A stretch of DNA of 50,503 nt from contig CALNAU010000027.1 in the NCBI GenBank assembly GCA_937874275.1, positions 1 through 50,503 of the forward strand. The letters are read 5' to 3'. Each line of letters begins with the position of its first letter. Within the stretch, counting starts at the first letter, position 1. Positions 34,170 to 43,247 of the stretch are shown here, in pieces. The DNA comes from an uncultured Clostridia bacterium. Lineage in GTDB: Bacteria > Bacillota > Clostridia > Christensenellales > Aristaeellaceae. Under the pieces are notes generated by a model. It did no database searches. It was not told the origin of the DNA and worked only from the letters and a program-made list of their open reading frames with translations. The position numbers were made by a program, and so were the translations under genes.

Positions 34170-34206
34170 CAGAACTCTCCCCGATAAAGAATCAAACGAC
34201 TGGATA

Positions 34207-34235
34207 ATTAAAACGAAACGAATGAGAAAATGCAA
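34207..34235 (-). promoter_or_regulatory. Likely ABC-F promoter
   Basis: Minus strand TTGCAT, 17-base spacer, TTTAAT. The leader to the TTG start is only about 30 bases. The 34240-34360 stretch further up shows no gene. Confidence 0.5.
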
Positions 34236-34360
34236 TGATGGACGCCGGATTTTTTCGTTCCCGCTAAGCCGAAAGAAGGAATCGTAGCGGCGCTGCGTCG
34301 ACTGATGGTGGCGGAATAAAACAAGCTCATCGAAGCGTTAAGGATTGAATTCAGTATCAC

Positions 34361-34388
34361 ATAAAAAGGCCGACGCAACGCGCCAGCC
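34361..34388 (-). terminator. secG terminator
   Basis: On the minus strand GGCTGGCGC and GCGTCGGCC pair over nine positions (two wobbles) around GTT, followed by TTTTTAT, 21 bases past the secG stop. Confidence 0.8.
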
Positions 34389-34409
34389 TCATTGGCCATA
34401 GCCACCTGA

Positions 34410-34655
34410 TCAGCTCACGAAAATCATAATCAGGGCCAAGGCGACAAACACGCCGGCGGATACCTTGGTGATCATGGCCAGCTTGCCCTGCATGGTCTTG
34501 GCCTTGTTGCGGCCCAGGAAGCTCTCTGCCCCACTGCCGCCCATGATGGCTCCCATGCCGCCCTCGGCATCGCCCTTTTGCATTAGCACCGATATGATGA
34601 GCACGATGGACGCGATCACCAGGAGAATGTTGAAAATCATCTGGACAGTGGTCAT
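34410..34655 (-). CDS. secG: Protein translocase subunit SecG
   Basis: 81 residues, the normal size. Two membrane helices (about residues 5-25 and 57-80) flank a short cytosolic loop with the family motif VLMQKGDAEGGMGAIMGG near 24-41 and FLGRNKAKT. SecG helps SecYEG protein export. The ATG at 34655 has GAAGGGGA upstream; the 12-residue longer frame was rejected. It has its own promoter and terminator, so is monocistronic. In many Bacillota secG precedes rnr and smpB; these do not follow here. Confidence 0.93.
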   Translation of the reverse strand: MTTVQMIFNILLVIASIVLIISVLMQKGDAEGGMGAIMGGSGAESFLGRNKAKTMQGKLAMITKVSAGVFVALALIMIFVS

Positions 34656-34689
34656 GAGAAAATCCCCTTCCGTTAAATCAGCAAAATGC

Positions 34690-34718
34690 ATTATACCTCA
34701 AGCAGAAACATATTTCAA
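34690..34718 (-). promoter_or_regulatory. secG promoter
   Basis: Minus strand TTGAAA (34718-34713), exactly 17 bases, TATAAT (34695-34690): a near-consensus sigma-A promoter. Confidence 0.85.
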
Positions 34719-34755
34719 GGCTTGGCCGCCAGGCATTTCAGCGGTCCCGGTCGCG

Positions 34756-35388
34756 TCATATCAGGCCAAAGACCTTCTCCACCAACAACAGCGTGTCTTC
34801 TTTGCTCCGCCGGTCGTCCCTGAGGATGACAGGAAAACCGGAGCCCAAAAAGCGTTGATACCTTTGCGGCGAATTGACGCGCATCAAACCCTGCCGGAAA
34901 TTCTCCATCGCCTGTTCGGGATTGTCTTCCGCCATGAGCAGCCGATACAAAAACTGCTTTTCCCGGTCAGGCCGCTCAAAAAAACGATGCACGGACACTT
35001 CAGGGTCTGCCAGCATGATGAGTACATGCTGTGGCTGTGCGATGTTTTTCAATGTGCCCAAAGAGATGTTGGTGTCTACAAAAACCGGCTTCCCCTGTGT
35101 GCGCAGGTTTTCCAATATCCGCAGCTCAAGGATTTCGCACTCTTTGGAAACGCCATCCACCCACGCCTCGTAGACCTCGGGCGGCCGTGTGACAAAATCC
35201 CGCCAGTCCTCCAAATCCCTCGTGTAGGTCAGGCAGGGAAAGGCTTGCTTGTCCAGATCCGGCAATAACGCATTGTGGTAGTTTTCCCCGCACTCGATGC
35301 CGTCATGCTTTTGCGCGAGCAGCCTGACCATGGTGGATTTTCCGGCATAGGCCGTGCCTTGGATGAAATAAGCGTTGTCAAACATCAT
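34756..35388 (-). CDS. P-loop kinase-like protein, unknown substrate
   Basis: 210 residues. The Walker A-type motif IQGTAYAGKSTMVRLL (residues about 9-24) and a DTN at residue 122 (PVFVDTNISLG) suggest an AAA/shikimate-kinase-like or adenylate-kinase-like fold. The arginine-rich RFFERPDREKQF near 155 could be a lid. No family member with a known function is recalled. Two adjacent ATGs (35388, 35385) are possible starts; the binding site (GGGTGA) is weak. It follows the GNAT-like gene by 41 bases, probably cotranscribed. Confidence 0.65.
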   Translation of the reverse strand: MMFDNAYFIQGTAYAGKSTMVRLLAQKHDGIECGENYHNALLPDLDKQAFPCLTYTRDLEDWRDFVTRPPEVYEAWVDGVSKECEILELRILENLRTQGKPVFVDTNISLGTLKNIAQPQHVLIMLADPEVSVHRFFERPDREKQFLYRLLMAEDNPEQAMENFRQGLMRVNSPQRYQRFLGSGFPVILRDDRRSKEDTLLLVEKVFGLI

Positions 35389-35429
35389 CTTGTTTCACCC
35401 AGGAAGGGCACGCGGGTGCGGAAACAAAT

Positions 35430-36554
35430 TCAGAGCGCTTTCTGATAGCGCCGGTACACACGGTATTGCTTGCCGCCGGCCAGCAGGGTGTTGTTGATGG
35501 AGGCGATGTGGGTCTCATCCACGGTGGAGCCCTCTATCTGGCGCACACCAATGCGCTTGGCCCCCTGGGCGGCGTGGTAGTACATGGCGGCGTTGACCGC
35601 CTTGTTCTGGTACTCGGGCACCACGTACTGCATGGGGCAGCGCGCGGTATCGATGTGGGCCACGACCAGGCGGCCCAGCAGCCAGGACACCGGATCCCGC
35701 CGCCCGCCGGACGCGCGGAGCACACGGTTGTAATCCGGGATGCCGATCATGATGCCGATGGGGCGTGTGCCCGCATAGGCGATAACGGCCAGCTCGGGGC
35801 GGAAAACCGGCTTCACCTTCTGCAAAAAGGCCATGATGTCCTCGGTGCTGGGCAGGTATTGCCCAGGCTCCTCCGGCGTGGCCTCGGCGATGACGGTGGC
35901 GATATCCTGCGCCACACGCGCCATATTCTCGCGGTTGAGGTCGATGTTGCGCACCTTGAAGCCAAAGCGCTGCTGTACCCGCAGGTTGAGCGGCGCGAAC
36001 CGCTCCAGGTTCATGTCGTCCACCTGGATGAGGTAGGCCAAAAAGTCCCTGTCCTTGGTGAAGCCATAATCCTCCAGCAGGCGCTGGTAATAGGGCGGGT
36101 TGTAGGGGTTGAGCAGCACGGGCGGGCCATCAAAGCCCTCCACCAGCAGGCCACGGTTCAGGTCGGTATAGTAGGGCGCCACCGGCCCCACCGCGCGGGT
36201 GATGCCGTGCTCCTTCAAAAACGCGGCCGCCGCGTCCAGCACGGCGCTGGCGTAGTCCATGTTGTCATAGCTTTCAAACAGGCTGAAGTAGCCCTCGCTG
36301 CGCCCGGTCTGGGCGTTGCGGCGCATATCCACCCCGGCCAGCACGCGGGCCACCGGCTTGTCGCCATCATAGGCCAGGAAAAACCGCTGTATGCCCTGGG
36401 CAAACAGCTCGTTATCCTTGCCGGTCAGCAGGCGTGTGATGTCCCGCCGCGGCTGTCTGACCCAGTTCGGGTCGCCCAGGTTGATGTCATCCGCCAGGCG
36501 GATAAAGGGCTGTATAGCTCCGGCCGCGGGTTTGACGATTTCCACATGAATCAT
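35430..36554 (-). CDS. Double GNAT-like protein (YghO-like)
   Basis: 374 residues without membrane segments. It looks like two acetyltransferase-type halves: the first with FFLAYDGDKPVARVLAGVD and YFSLFESYDNMDYASAVLDA, the second with LAVIAYAGTRPIGIMIGIPDYN (about 250-272) and a C-terminal NAAMYYHAAQGAKRIGVRQIEGS. This layout matches large uncharacterised GNAT-like proteins related to YghO. The substrate is unknown. It has its own promoter and a GGGGGA binding site. The promoter overlaps a perfect palindrome. Confidence 0.65.
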   Translation of the reverse strand: MIHVEIVKPAAGAIQPFIRLADDINLGDPNWVRQPRRDITRLLTGKDNELFAQGIQRFFLAYDGDKPVARVLAGVDMRRNAQTGRSEGYFSLFESYDNMDYASAVLDAAAAFLKEHGITRAVGPVAPYYTDLNRGLLVEGFDGPPVLLNPYNPPYYQRLLEDYGFTKDRDFLAYLIQVDDMNLERFAPLNLRVQQRFGFKVRNIDLNRENMARVAQDIATVIAEATPEEPGQYLPSTEDIMAFLQKVKPVFRPELAVIAYAGTRPIGIMIGIPDYNRVLRASGGRRDPVSWLLGRLVVAHIDTARCPMQYVVPEYQNKAVNAAMYYHAAQGAKRIGVRQIEGSTVDETHIASINNTLLAGGKQYRVYRRYQKAL

Positions 36555-36588
36555 CTGGCATCCCCCTTTGCGGTTGAATCTTGTGCGG

Positions 36589-36620
36589 AGTATAGCATAA
36601 GCCGCACTTGGTCACAAGTG
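36589..36620 (-). promoter_or_regulatory. Promoter with overlapping palindrome for the GNAT-like gene
   Basis: Minus strand TTGTGA (36617-36612), exactly 17 bases, TATACT (36594-36589). The -35 lies inside CACTTG-GTCA-CAAGTG (36605-36620), a 6-bp inverted repeat typical in place and size of a repressor operator. Confidence 0.6.
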
Positions 36621-36634
36621 ACAAGCAGGTTGGG

Positions 36635-37219
36635 CTACGACTGCAGGGCGGCCTCAATGGCGTTGAGTAGCGCCTGGCGCCCCTCCCCCGTCTGGCTGGA
36701 GTAGGCGATGATATCCGGCGGCTGCACCTGCAGGCTGAAGCTGATGGGCAGTATATGCCGGTGGCGCTGGGCGCGGGACAGCTTGTCCGCCTTGGTCGCC
36801 ACTGTAATGAAGGGAATGCCCATCTGGCGCAGGTAGCTGACCATCGTCAGGTCATCGGCGGTAGGCTCATGGCGGATGTCCACCAGTTGCAGCACGGCCT
36901 TCAGCTCCTGCGCCTGTTCGAAGTAATCCCCCATGCGCTTGCCCCAAACCGCCTTTTCTTTCTTATCCACCTTGGCGTAGCCGTAGCCGGGCAGGTCAAT
37001 GAGGTGGAAGGCTTCGTTGAGCAAAAACACGTTGATCAGCCTGGTTTTGCCGGGCGTACCGGACGTCTTGGCCAACGCCTTCTGGCGGCACAGGCTGTTG
37101 ATGAGGCTGGATTTGCCCACATTGCTCTTGCCGGCAACCGCTATCTGCTTGAGCCCGCGGCCAGGGAAGCCGCCGTATTCGGCCAGGCTGGTGATGAAGC
37201 GGGCGGAAGTGATGTCCAT
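36635..37219 (-). CDS. engB: Ribosome biogenesis GTPase EngB/YsxC
   Basis: 194 residues. TRAFAC GTPase motifs: G1 VAGKSNVGKSSLIN near residues 27-40, G3 LIDLPGYGYAKVDKKEK near 73-89 and G4 ATKADKL near 140. EngB is needed for late assembly of the 50S subunit. It starts three bases after the lon stop, an order widely conserved in Bacillota (tig/clpX/lon/engB). Last gene of the proteostasis operon; no terminator hairpin is seen downstream. Confidence 0.95.
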   Translation of the reverse strand: MDITSARFITSLAEYGGFPGRGLKQIAVAGKSNVGKSSLINSLCRQKALAKTSGTPGKTRLINVFLLNEAFHLIDLPGYGYAKVDKKEKAVWGKRMGDYFEQAQELKAVLQLVDIRHEPTADDLTMVSYLRQMGIPFITVATKADKLSRAQRHRHILPISFSLQVQPPDIIAYSSQTGEGRQALLNAIEAALQS

Positions 37220-37221
37220 GC

Positions 37222-39570
37222 TTAATCCTCCAACAGGGCCAGCTCGGCCACGCGGGCGATGTTGTCCACATACTCAATCAGGAAGCGCTCGCGGATATAG
37301 GCGGGTATCTCGCTGACATCCTTCGCATTCTCGCGGGGCAGCAGCAGCGTACCAATGCCCGCGCGGAAGGCCGCCAGCATCTTCTCCTTCACGCCGCCAA
37401 TGGGCAGCACGCGGCCCGCCAGCGTGATTTCGCCCGTCATGGCCAGGTCCTGCCGCACGCGTCGGCCTGTCACGGCGGACAGCAGCGCGGTCGCCATGGT
37501 GACACCGGCAGAGGGGCCATCCTTGGGCACAGCGCCTTCGGGCACATGGATATGAATGTCCTGCTTGGTGTGGAAGTCATCGGCCAGGCCGTATTCCTTG
37601 GAGTGGGCGCGCAGCCAGCTCAGCGCCGCCTGGGCGCTCTCCTTCATCACGTCGCCCAGGCTGCCGGTCAGCGTCAGCTTGCCGGAGCCCGGCATCACCA
37701 TGCACTCCACCTGCAGCATCTCTCCGCCCACCTCGGTGTAGGCCAGACCGTTGACAATGCCCACCAGGGGTTCGCGCCCTGGCTTGTCGCGCAGGTAGCG
37801 TTCGGCGCCCAGGTATTCGCGGGCGGTTTTGCGGTCGATGCGCACGGTATCCACATCCTGCTCCAGCATGGTGACGGCGGTCTTGCGGGCCAGCTTGGCC
37901 AGCATGCGCGACAGGGTGCGCACGCCCGCCTCTCGGGTGTACCCCTCTATCACAAAGCGCAGCGCATCCTGTGTCACCCGCACTTTCTTCGGATCAAGAC
38001 CATTCTCAGTCAGCTGCTTTTTCATGAGGTGGCGCTTGGCGATTTGCAGCTTTTCCTCCTCGGTGTAGCTGGGCACCTCGATGATTTCCATCCGGTCCAG
38101 CAGCGGGGCGGGGATGGATTCGCGCGTGTTGGCGGTGGTCACAAACATCACCCGCGACAGGTCCATGGGTATATCCAGGTAGTGGTCGCGGAAGTGCATG
38201 TTCTGCTCGCTGTCCAGCACCTCCAGCATGGCGCTGGCCGGGTCGCCGCGGTAGTCGTTGCCCATCTTGTCAATCTCGTCAAACAGGAATACGGGGTTCA
38301 TGCTGCCGGCGCGCTTGATGCCGCTGATGACATGCCCCGGCATGGCGCCGATGTAGGTGCGTCGGTGGCCGAATATCTCGGACTCATCGCGCACGCCGCC
38401 CAGCGACATCTGCACAAACTTGCGGCCCATGGCACGCGCCACCGCCTTGACGATGGAGGTTTTTCCCACGCCGGGCGGGCCCACAAAGCACAGCACGGGG
38501 CCGCGCATGGCGGCACTCTTGTCCGCCCGCTGGCGCAGGCCAAGCACCGCCAGGAAGTCGACGATGCGCTCCTTCACCTGCTCCATGCCATAGTGATCCT
38601 CATCCAGGATGCGGCGCGCGCGGCCCAGGTTGAGGTTGTCGCGGGTGTACTTTTCCCACGGCAGGTCCAGCAGCCAGTCCAGGTAGTTCTCGCTGACGGT
38701 GGTCTCGGGCGTGCCGGGGGCCATGCGGCTGAGGCGCTCGATTTCCTTCTCGGCGCGCTCTTTTGCCTCCGCGTTCATGGCCGTCTTTTTGAGGCGGCTG
38801 CGGTAGCTTTCCAGCTCCTCGTCCTCCTCCTCGCCCAGCTCTTCCTGCAGGATGCGCATCTGTTCGCGCAGGTAATAGTCCTTCTGGTTTTTGTCCATCT
38901 GCATGCGGATGCGCACCTGCACCATGCGCTCAAGGCCGGCGAACCGCGTCTCCTTCATCAGGGCCGCGGCCAGTGCCTCCAGGCGCTCCATGGGGTCGAT
39001 GATGCCCAGCAGGTGCTCCTTCTCCTCCATGCGGCCGATGGCGTTGCCGGCGATGACGTCGGCCAGCTCTTCCGGGCTGTTGATGCCCTTGACGGTGCGC
39101 AGCGCCTCCGGCGAGATGCGCTGGCTGGCCTCGAAAAACTCCTGAAAATGCTCGTGCACCACGCGCACGGCGGCAGCCATTTCGGGCGTGACATCCTGCT
39201 GCTTGAGCAGCGGCACGGGCTTCACCCAGGCCACCCACGCCTCCTCGGCCACAGCCAGGCGCTGCAACTGGGCGCGCTGTTCGCCCTCCACCAATACGCG
39301 CAGCATGCCGCCGGTGATTTGCAGCACCTGCTTGATACGCGCGATGGTGCCCACCGGCTGAAGGTCCTTCAGTTTGGGGTCATCCACCTCGGTGTTTTTC
39401 TGGGTGACGATGAAGATGCGCTGATCGCGCTCCATGGCCTTTTCCACCGCCTTGATGCTGGGCGGCCGGCCGACGTCAAAGTCCATCGTCGTATGGGGAA
39501 AGAGAATCATCCCGCGCAGCGGCATCAGCGGCAGCACGCGGGGTGAAGAAGCGGTTTTGGTTCCTGCCAT
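37222..39570 (-). CDS. lon: ATP-dependent protease La (Lon)
   Basis: 782 residues, normal LonA. N-terminal substrate domain (LPLMPLRGMILFPHTTMDFD) to about 205, coiled coil, AAA+ domain with Walker A VGPPGVGKTSI near 365 and Walker B VFLFDEIDKMG, and the C-terminal protease domain with catalytic Ser in KDGPSAGVTMATALLS (about 685) and Lys in the GVKEKMLAAFRAG segment. It degrades damaged and regulatory proteins. CAGGAGG lies before the ATG. It sits in the tig-clpP-clpX-lon-engB run, 91 bases after clpX. Confidence 0.97.
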   Translation of the reverse strand: MAGTKTASSPRVLPLMPLRGMILFPHTTMDFDVGRPPSIKAVEKAMERDQRIFIVTQKNTEVDDPKLKDLQPVGTIARIKQVLQITGGMLRVLVEGEQRAQLQRLAVAEEAWVAWVKPVPLLKQQDVTPEMAAAVRVVHEHFQEFFEASQRISPEALRTVKGINSPEELADVIAGNAIGRMEEKEHLLGIIDPMERLEALAAALMKETRFAGLERMVQVRIRMQMDKNQKDYYLREQMRILQEELGEEEDEELESYRSRLKKTAMNAEAKERAEKEIERLSRMAPGTPETTVSENYLDWLLDLPWEKYTRDNLNLGRARRILDEDHYGMEQVKERIVDFLAVLGLRQRADKSAAMRGPVLCFVGPPGVGKTSIVKAVARAMGRKFVQMSLGGVRDESEIFGHRRTYIGAMPGHVISGIKRAGSMNPVFLFDEIDKMGNDYRGDPASAMLEVLDSEQNMHFRDHYLDIPMDLSRVMFVTTANTRESIPAPLLDRMEIIEVPSYTEEEKLQIAKRHLMKKQLTENGLDPKKVRVTQDALRFVIEGYTREAGVRTLSRMLAKLARKTAVTMLEQDVDTVRIDRKTAREYLGAERYLRDKPGREPLVGIVNGLAYTEVGGEMLQVECMVMPGSGKLTLTGSLGDVMKESAQAALSWLRAHSKEYGLADDFHTKQDIHIHVPEGAVPKDGPSAGVTMATALLSAVTGRRVRQDLAMTGEITLAGRVLPIGGVKEKMLAAFRAGIGTLLLPRENAKDVSEIPAYIRERFLIEYVDNIARVAELALLED

Positions 39571-39661
39571 GGGTCCTCCTGTTGAGGAACGCCTCTCCTC
39601 GCTCGGATGGGCGGGAAGAGGCGGTCATCCTGTTATTACGAGTGGGGGTTATTTGGCGCGG

Positions 39662-40966
39662 CTACGAAGCGTCGCCTGCCAGTTTGTCGGTCGCGGGCTG
39701 CAGCGCCGCGCGCTTGGCTTTGCCGCGGGCGGGCACCTCGCGGATAATTTCGGGCTCGGCACCCCGGGCTATGACGTCTTCCGTCACGGTGCAGCTGCGC
39801 ACATCGCTCTCGCCGGGCAAATCAAACATGGTGTCCAGCAGCGCGGATTCGATGATGGCACGCAGGCCGCGGGCGCCGGTTTTGCGCTCAATGGCCAGGC
39901 GGGCAATGGCCCGCAGGGCGTCTTCGGTGAAGCGCAGCTCCACATGGTCCAGCTCAAACAGCCGCTGGTACTGCTTGACCAGCGCGTTCTTGGGTTCGGT
40001 GAGGATGCGAACCATCGCCTCCTCATCCAGGCTGTCCAGCGTCAGCATGACGGGCAGGCGGCCCACCAGCTCGGGAATCAGGCCATACTTGACCAGGTCC
40101 TCCGGGCGCATATGCGCCATGGTGCGGCTGGTCTCATGCTCGTCCTTGGCGGTCAGCTCAGCGCCAAAGCCCAAGGTGCGGTTGCCCAGCCGGGTGGAAA
40201 TGATGCTCTCCAGCCCATCGAAGGCGCCGCCCACGATGAACAGGATGTTTGTGGTGTCGATGCGCAGCATGTCCTGCTGCGGGTGCTTGCGCCCGCCCTG
40301 GGGCGGCACGTTGGCCTGGGTGCCTTCCAGTATCTTGAGCAGCGCCTGCTGCACGCCCTCGCCGGACACATCGCGGGTGATGGACACGTTTTCGCTCTTG
40401 CGGGCAATCTTGTCCACCTCGTCAATGTAGATGATGCCCTGCTCGGCGGCCTTGATATCGCCATCGGCAGCCTGAATCAGGCGCAGCAAAATGTTTTCCA
40501 CATCCTCTCCCACATAGCCGGCCTCGGTCAGCGAGGTGGCATCCGCGATGGCAAAGGGCACATTGAGGATGCGGGCCAGTGTCTGGGCCAGGTAGGTCTT
40601 GCCGGTGCCGGTGGAACCGGCCAGCAGGATGTTGGACTTTTGCAGCTCCACATCGTTTTTGCCGGTGTTGCTGCGGATGCGCTTGTAGTGGTTGTATACG
40701 GCCACGCACAGGGCGCGCTTGGCCTTCTCCTGCCCGATGACGTACTCGTCCAGCGTCTTTTTAATTTCCGCGGGCTTAAGCAGGCGGCTGGCGTCCAGCC
40801 GCTTGCCCAGGTCGGGCATATCATCCAGAATCTCGCTGCACAGGTGCACGCACTCGTTGCAGATATAGGCGCCGGGGCCCGCAATCAGGCGCTCGACTTC
40901 GTTTTGCGGCTTGCCGCAGAAACTGCATTTATGAATCTTGCGCGGTTCGTCCGGGGCTTTAGGCAT
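39662..40966 (-). CDS. clpX: ATP-dependent Clp protease ATP-binding subunit ClpX
   Basis: 434 residues. An N-terminal C4 zinc-binding domain (CSFCGKP...CNECVHLC, residues about 14-42) is followed by the AAA+ module: Walker A GSTGTGKTYLAQT near 118, Walker B IIYIDEVDK near 180, sensor motifs, and the IGF-type ClpP loop region (NRTLGFGAEL). ClpX unfolds substrates and feeds them to ClpP. The ATG at 40966 gives the familiar N-terminus; an ATG 18 bases upstream is possible. It overlaps the clpP 3' end by eight bases. Confidence 0.97.
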   Translation of the reverse strand: MPKAPDEPRKIHKCSFCGKPQNEVERLIAGPGAYICNECVHLCSEILDDMPDLGKRLDASRLLKPAEIKKTLDEYVIGQEKAKRALCVAVYNHYKRIRSNTGKNDVELQKSNILLAGSTGTGKTYLAQTLARILNVPFAIADATSLTEAGYVGEDVENILLRLIQAADGDIKAAEQGIIYIDEVDKIARKSENVSITRDVSGEGVQQALLKILEGTQANVPPQGGRKHPQQDMLRIDTTNILFIVGGAFDGLESIISTRLGNRTLGFGAELTAKDEHETSRTMAHMRPEDLVKYGLIPELVGRLPVMLTLDSLDEEAMVRILTEPKNALVKQYQRLFELDHVELRFTEDALRAIARLAIERKTGARGLRAIIESALLDTMFDLPGESDVRSCTVTEDVIARGAEPEIIREVPARGKAKRAALQPATDKLAGDAS

Positions 40967-41576
40967 CGGTCTTTTTCTCCTCATCCCGCGGGCGGGGCTC
41001 GTAAATCTGGTCGATGATGCCGTATTTGAGGGCTTCCTGCGCGGACATAAAGTAGTCGCGCTCGGAATCCTGGGTCACCTTTTCAAGCGGCTGGCCGGTC
41101 ATTTCGGCCATCATCTTGTTCATTTTGTTCTTGGTGCGCAGCAGCCACTCCGCCCGGATGGTCACATCCGTGGCCTGGCCCTGGGCGCCGCCGGAGGGCT
41201 GGTGAATCATCACCTCGCTGTTGGGCAGGGCCATGCGCTTGCCCTTGTCGCCCGCCATCAGCAGGAAGGCGCCCATGGAGGCCGCCATGCCCACGCATAC
41301 TGTTCGCACCGGGGCCTTGACATACTGCATGGTGTCATAGATGGCCATGCCTGCCGTCACCGAGCCGCCGGGGCTGTTGATGTACAGCGAGATATCCGCG
41401 CCCGGGTTTTCCATATCCAGGAACAGCAATTGCGCCACCACAGTGTTGGCCATGCCGTCGTCAATGGGGCCGGACAGGAAGATAATCCTGTCCTTCATCA
41501 GGCGGGAATAGATATCGTAAGATCGCTCGCCGCTTCCGCTGCGCTCGACCACGTAGGGAATCAGGTAATTACTCAT
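40959..41576 (-). CDS. clpP: ATP-dependent Clp protease proteolytic subunit
   Basis: 205 residues. The catalytic triad is S100 (CVGMAASMGAF), H125 (VMIHQPSGGAQG) and D174 (SERDYFMS), all intact. The N-terminus YLIPYVVERSGSGERSYDIYSRL is the usual one. The longer upstream frame is out-of-phase trigger factor sequence. The ATG lies inside the trigger factor coding end (8-bp overlap), so its translation is coupled to tig. Confidence 0.97.
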   Translation of the reverse strand: MSNYLIPYVVERSGSGERSYDIYSRLMKDRIIFLSGPIDDGMANTVVAQLLFLDMENPGADISLYINSPGGSVTAGMAIYDTMQYVKAPVRTVCVGMAASMGAFLLMAGDKGKRMALPNSEVMIHQPSGGAQGQATDVTIRAEWLLRTKNKMNKMMAEMTGQPLEKVTQDSERDYFMSAQEALKYGIIDQIYEPRPRDEEKKTDA

Positions 41577-43104
41577 CCGTGGGTTTCTCCTCTTTGGGTT
41601 CGTCCTTTTTCTTGGGTTTGGCAGCAGGTTTGGCTGCCTTCTTGGGTTTGTCTTCTTCCGCCGAAGGCTCCTTGGCTGCCTTTTTCTTGGGGGCGGGTTT
41701 CTTCGCGGGCTTTTCCTCGGCCTGCGCTTCCTCGGCCTCATCCTCGGGCAGGGCCTTCACCACCTCGTCCAGCACCTGGGCCGGGTCGATGGCGTCCTCC
41801 TCCTCGGGGCCTTCGTGCAGGCTGATGTCGGCATTCTTTTCCAGAATGTCAACCACCTGGCGGGAAGCAGCCAGATCCTTGTAATAGCCCAGCTGGCGCT
41901 CGTTGAGCGTCTTGCGGTATTCCTCGGGCTTGCGGCCCATCTCCTCGGCGTGGCGGTCAATCTGGGCGTCGATGTCTTCCTGGCTGGGCTCAATCTTTTC
42001 TGCCTTGCCGATGGCGTCAATCACCAGCTGGGTCTTGACGCTGTTTTGCGCGTCCGGGCGGATCATATCGCGGATTTGGTCCTCGGTCTGCCCGGTGTAG
42101 CGGATGTAGTCCTCGAAGCTGATGCCCTGGTAGGCCATGCGCATCTTCATGTTGCGCAGCTGGGCATCAATCTCGTCGTTGATCATGGCGTCGGGGATGT
42201 CGCAGTCGGCCTGGTCGGTGGCCTGACGAATCAGGTCGTTCTCCAGCGCCGTCTGGGCGTTCTTGTCGCGCAGCTCGGTCAATTCCTTCTCAATGGAGTC
42301 CTTATACTCCTTAAAGGTGGTGAAGGCGGATACGTCGGCCGCGAACTCGTCATCCAGCTCGGGCTTTAATTTGCTGGTGATGCCATGCAGCTTGACGGTG
42401 AACACGGCCTCCTTGCCGGCCAGGTTCTCTGCGTGGTATTCGGCGGGGAAGGTGACGTTGATGTCCTTCTCCTGGCCAACCTCCATGCCAATCACCTGGT
42501 CCTCAAAGCCGGGGATAAAGGTGTTGCTGCCAAGCTCCAGCTTCTGTCCCTGGGCGGTGCCGCCATCAAAGGCAACGCCATCCACGCGGCCCAGGTAGTC
42601 GATGGTCACCGTATCCTCCGCCTGCGCGGCGCGGTCGGTGACATCCTGCTGGGTGGTGGCCTTGTCCACATCATGGCTGATGCGGTGGTCAATCTCTTCC
42701 TGCGTGATAGGGTGCAGGTGCTTGGTGGCCTTGAGCTTCTTGTAGTCGCCCAGCGTCACGTCAGGCAGCACAAAGACCTCTACGGAGAACTTCAGCTCCT
42801 GCCCAGCGCCAATCTGCTGGAGGTCCAGCTCGGGCTTATCCACGGGGTGGATGTCACCCTTGGTAATCGCCTCCTGATACACATCCGGGAAGATGGCGTC
42901 AAACGCCTCATCATAAAAGATGCCCTCGCCGTACATGGACTCAATCAGCTTGCGCGGGGCTTTGCCCTTGCGAAAGCCGGGCACGTTGATGCGCCCGCGT
43001 GTCTTCAGGTACGCCTTTTGCATGGCCGCGTCAAAATCCTCAGCGGGCACGGTGAAGGAGAGCTTAACTTTGTTGCCGGATAGTTTTTCAGTGGTGAAGT
43101 CCAT
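41569..43104 (-). CDS. tig: Trigger factor with a long charged C-terminal tail
   Basis: 511 residues; most trigger factors have about 430. The ribosome-binding domain (FTVPAEDFDAAMQKAYLKT, NVPGFRKGKAPRKLIE with the GFRxGKxP signature near residues 41-50) and the PPIase domain (about 160-245, VTIDYLGRVDG, LELGSNTFIPGFEDQ) are followed by the chaperone arms. From about residue 435 there is a low-complexity tail rich in Lys, Pro, Ala and Glu (for example PAKKPAPKKKAA and KPAAKPKKKDEPKEE). Trigger factor binds nascent chains at the ribosome exit. AGGAGG precedes the ATG. First gene of the tig-clpP-clpX-lon-engB cluster. Confidence 0.95.
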   Translation of the reverse strand: MDFTTEKLSGNKVKLSFTVPAEDFDAAMQKAYLKTRGRINVPGFRKGKAPRKLIESMYGEGIFYDEAFDAIFPDVYQEAITKGDIHPVDKPELDLQQIGAGQELKFSVEVFVLPDVTLGDYKKLKATKHLHPITQEEIDHRISHDVDKATTQQDVTDRAAQAEDTVTIDYLGRVDGVAFDGGTAQGQKLELGSNTFIPGFEDQVIGMEVGQEKDINVTFPAEYHAENLAGKEAVFTVKLHGITSKLKPELDDEFAADVSAFTTFKEYKDSIEKELTELRDKNAQTALENDLIRQATDQADCDIPDAMINDEIDAQLRNMKMRMAYQGISFEDYIRYTGQTEDQIRDMIRPDAQNSVKTQLVIDAIGKAEKIEPSQEDIDAQIDRHAEEMGRKPEEYRKTLNERQLGYYKDLAASRQVVDILEKNADISLHEGPEEEDAIDPAQVLDEVVKALPEDEAEEAQAEEKPAKKPAPKKKAAKEPSAEEDKPKKAAKPAAKPKKKDEPKEEKPTDE

Positions 43105-43163
43105 GGGTACCTCCTGCTTTTTTGCGGAATCCGTTTTCCGCAATGCAGAAAACGCTACATTAC

Positions 43164-43193
43164 ATAATACCACCACAGCGCCATCTTATGCAA
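43164..43193 (-). promoter_or_regulatory. tig operon promoter
   Basis: Minus strand TTGCAT (43193-43188), 18 bases, TATTAT (43169-43164), about 60 bases before tig. No CIRCE or CtsR-type repeat is visible. Confidence 0.55.
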
Positions 43194-43247
43194 GCATTTG
43201 ACCGGGCTAAAGCATCCATCGTCACAAGCGTCGGCTCAGGGTTGTCC

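Noticed and set aside
34208..34405. 65-codon minus-strand ORF between secG and the ABC-F gene
   Set aside because: It runs through the secG terminator and the ABC-F promoter, has no binding site and resembles no family.
37546..39546. 666-codon plus-strand ORF across lon
   Set aside because: It is the antisense of lon, with His/Gln/Ala-rich composition typical of GC-rich shadow frames and no ribosome binding site.
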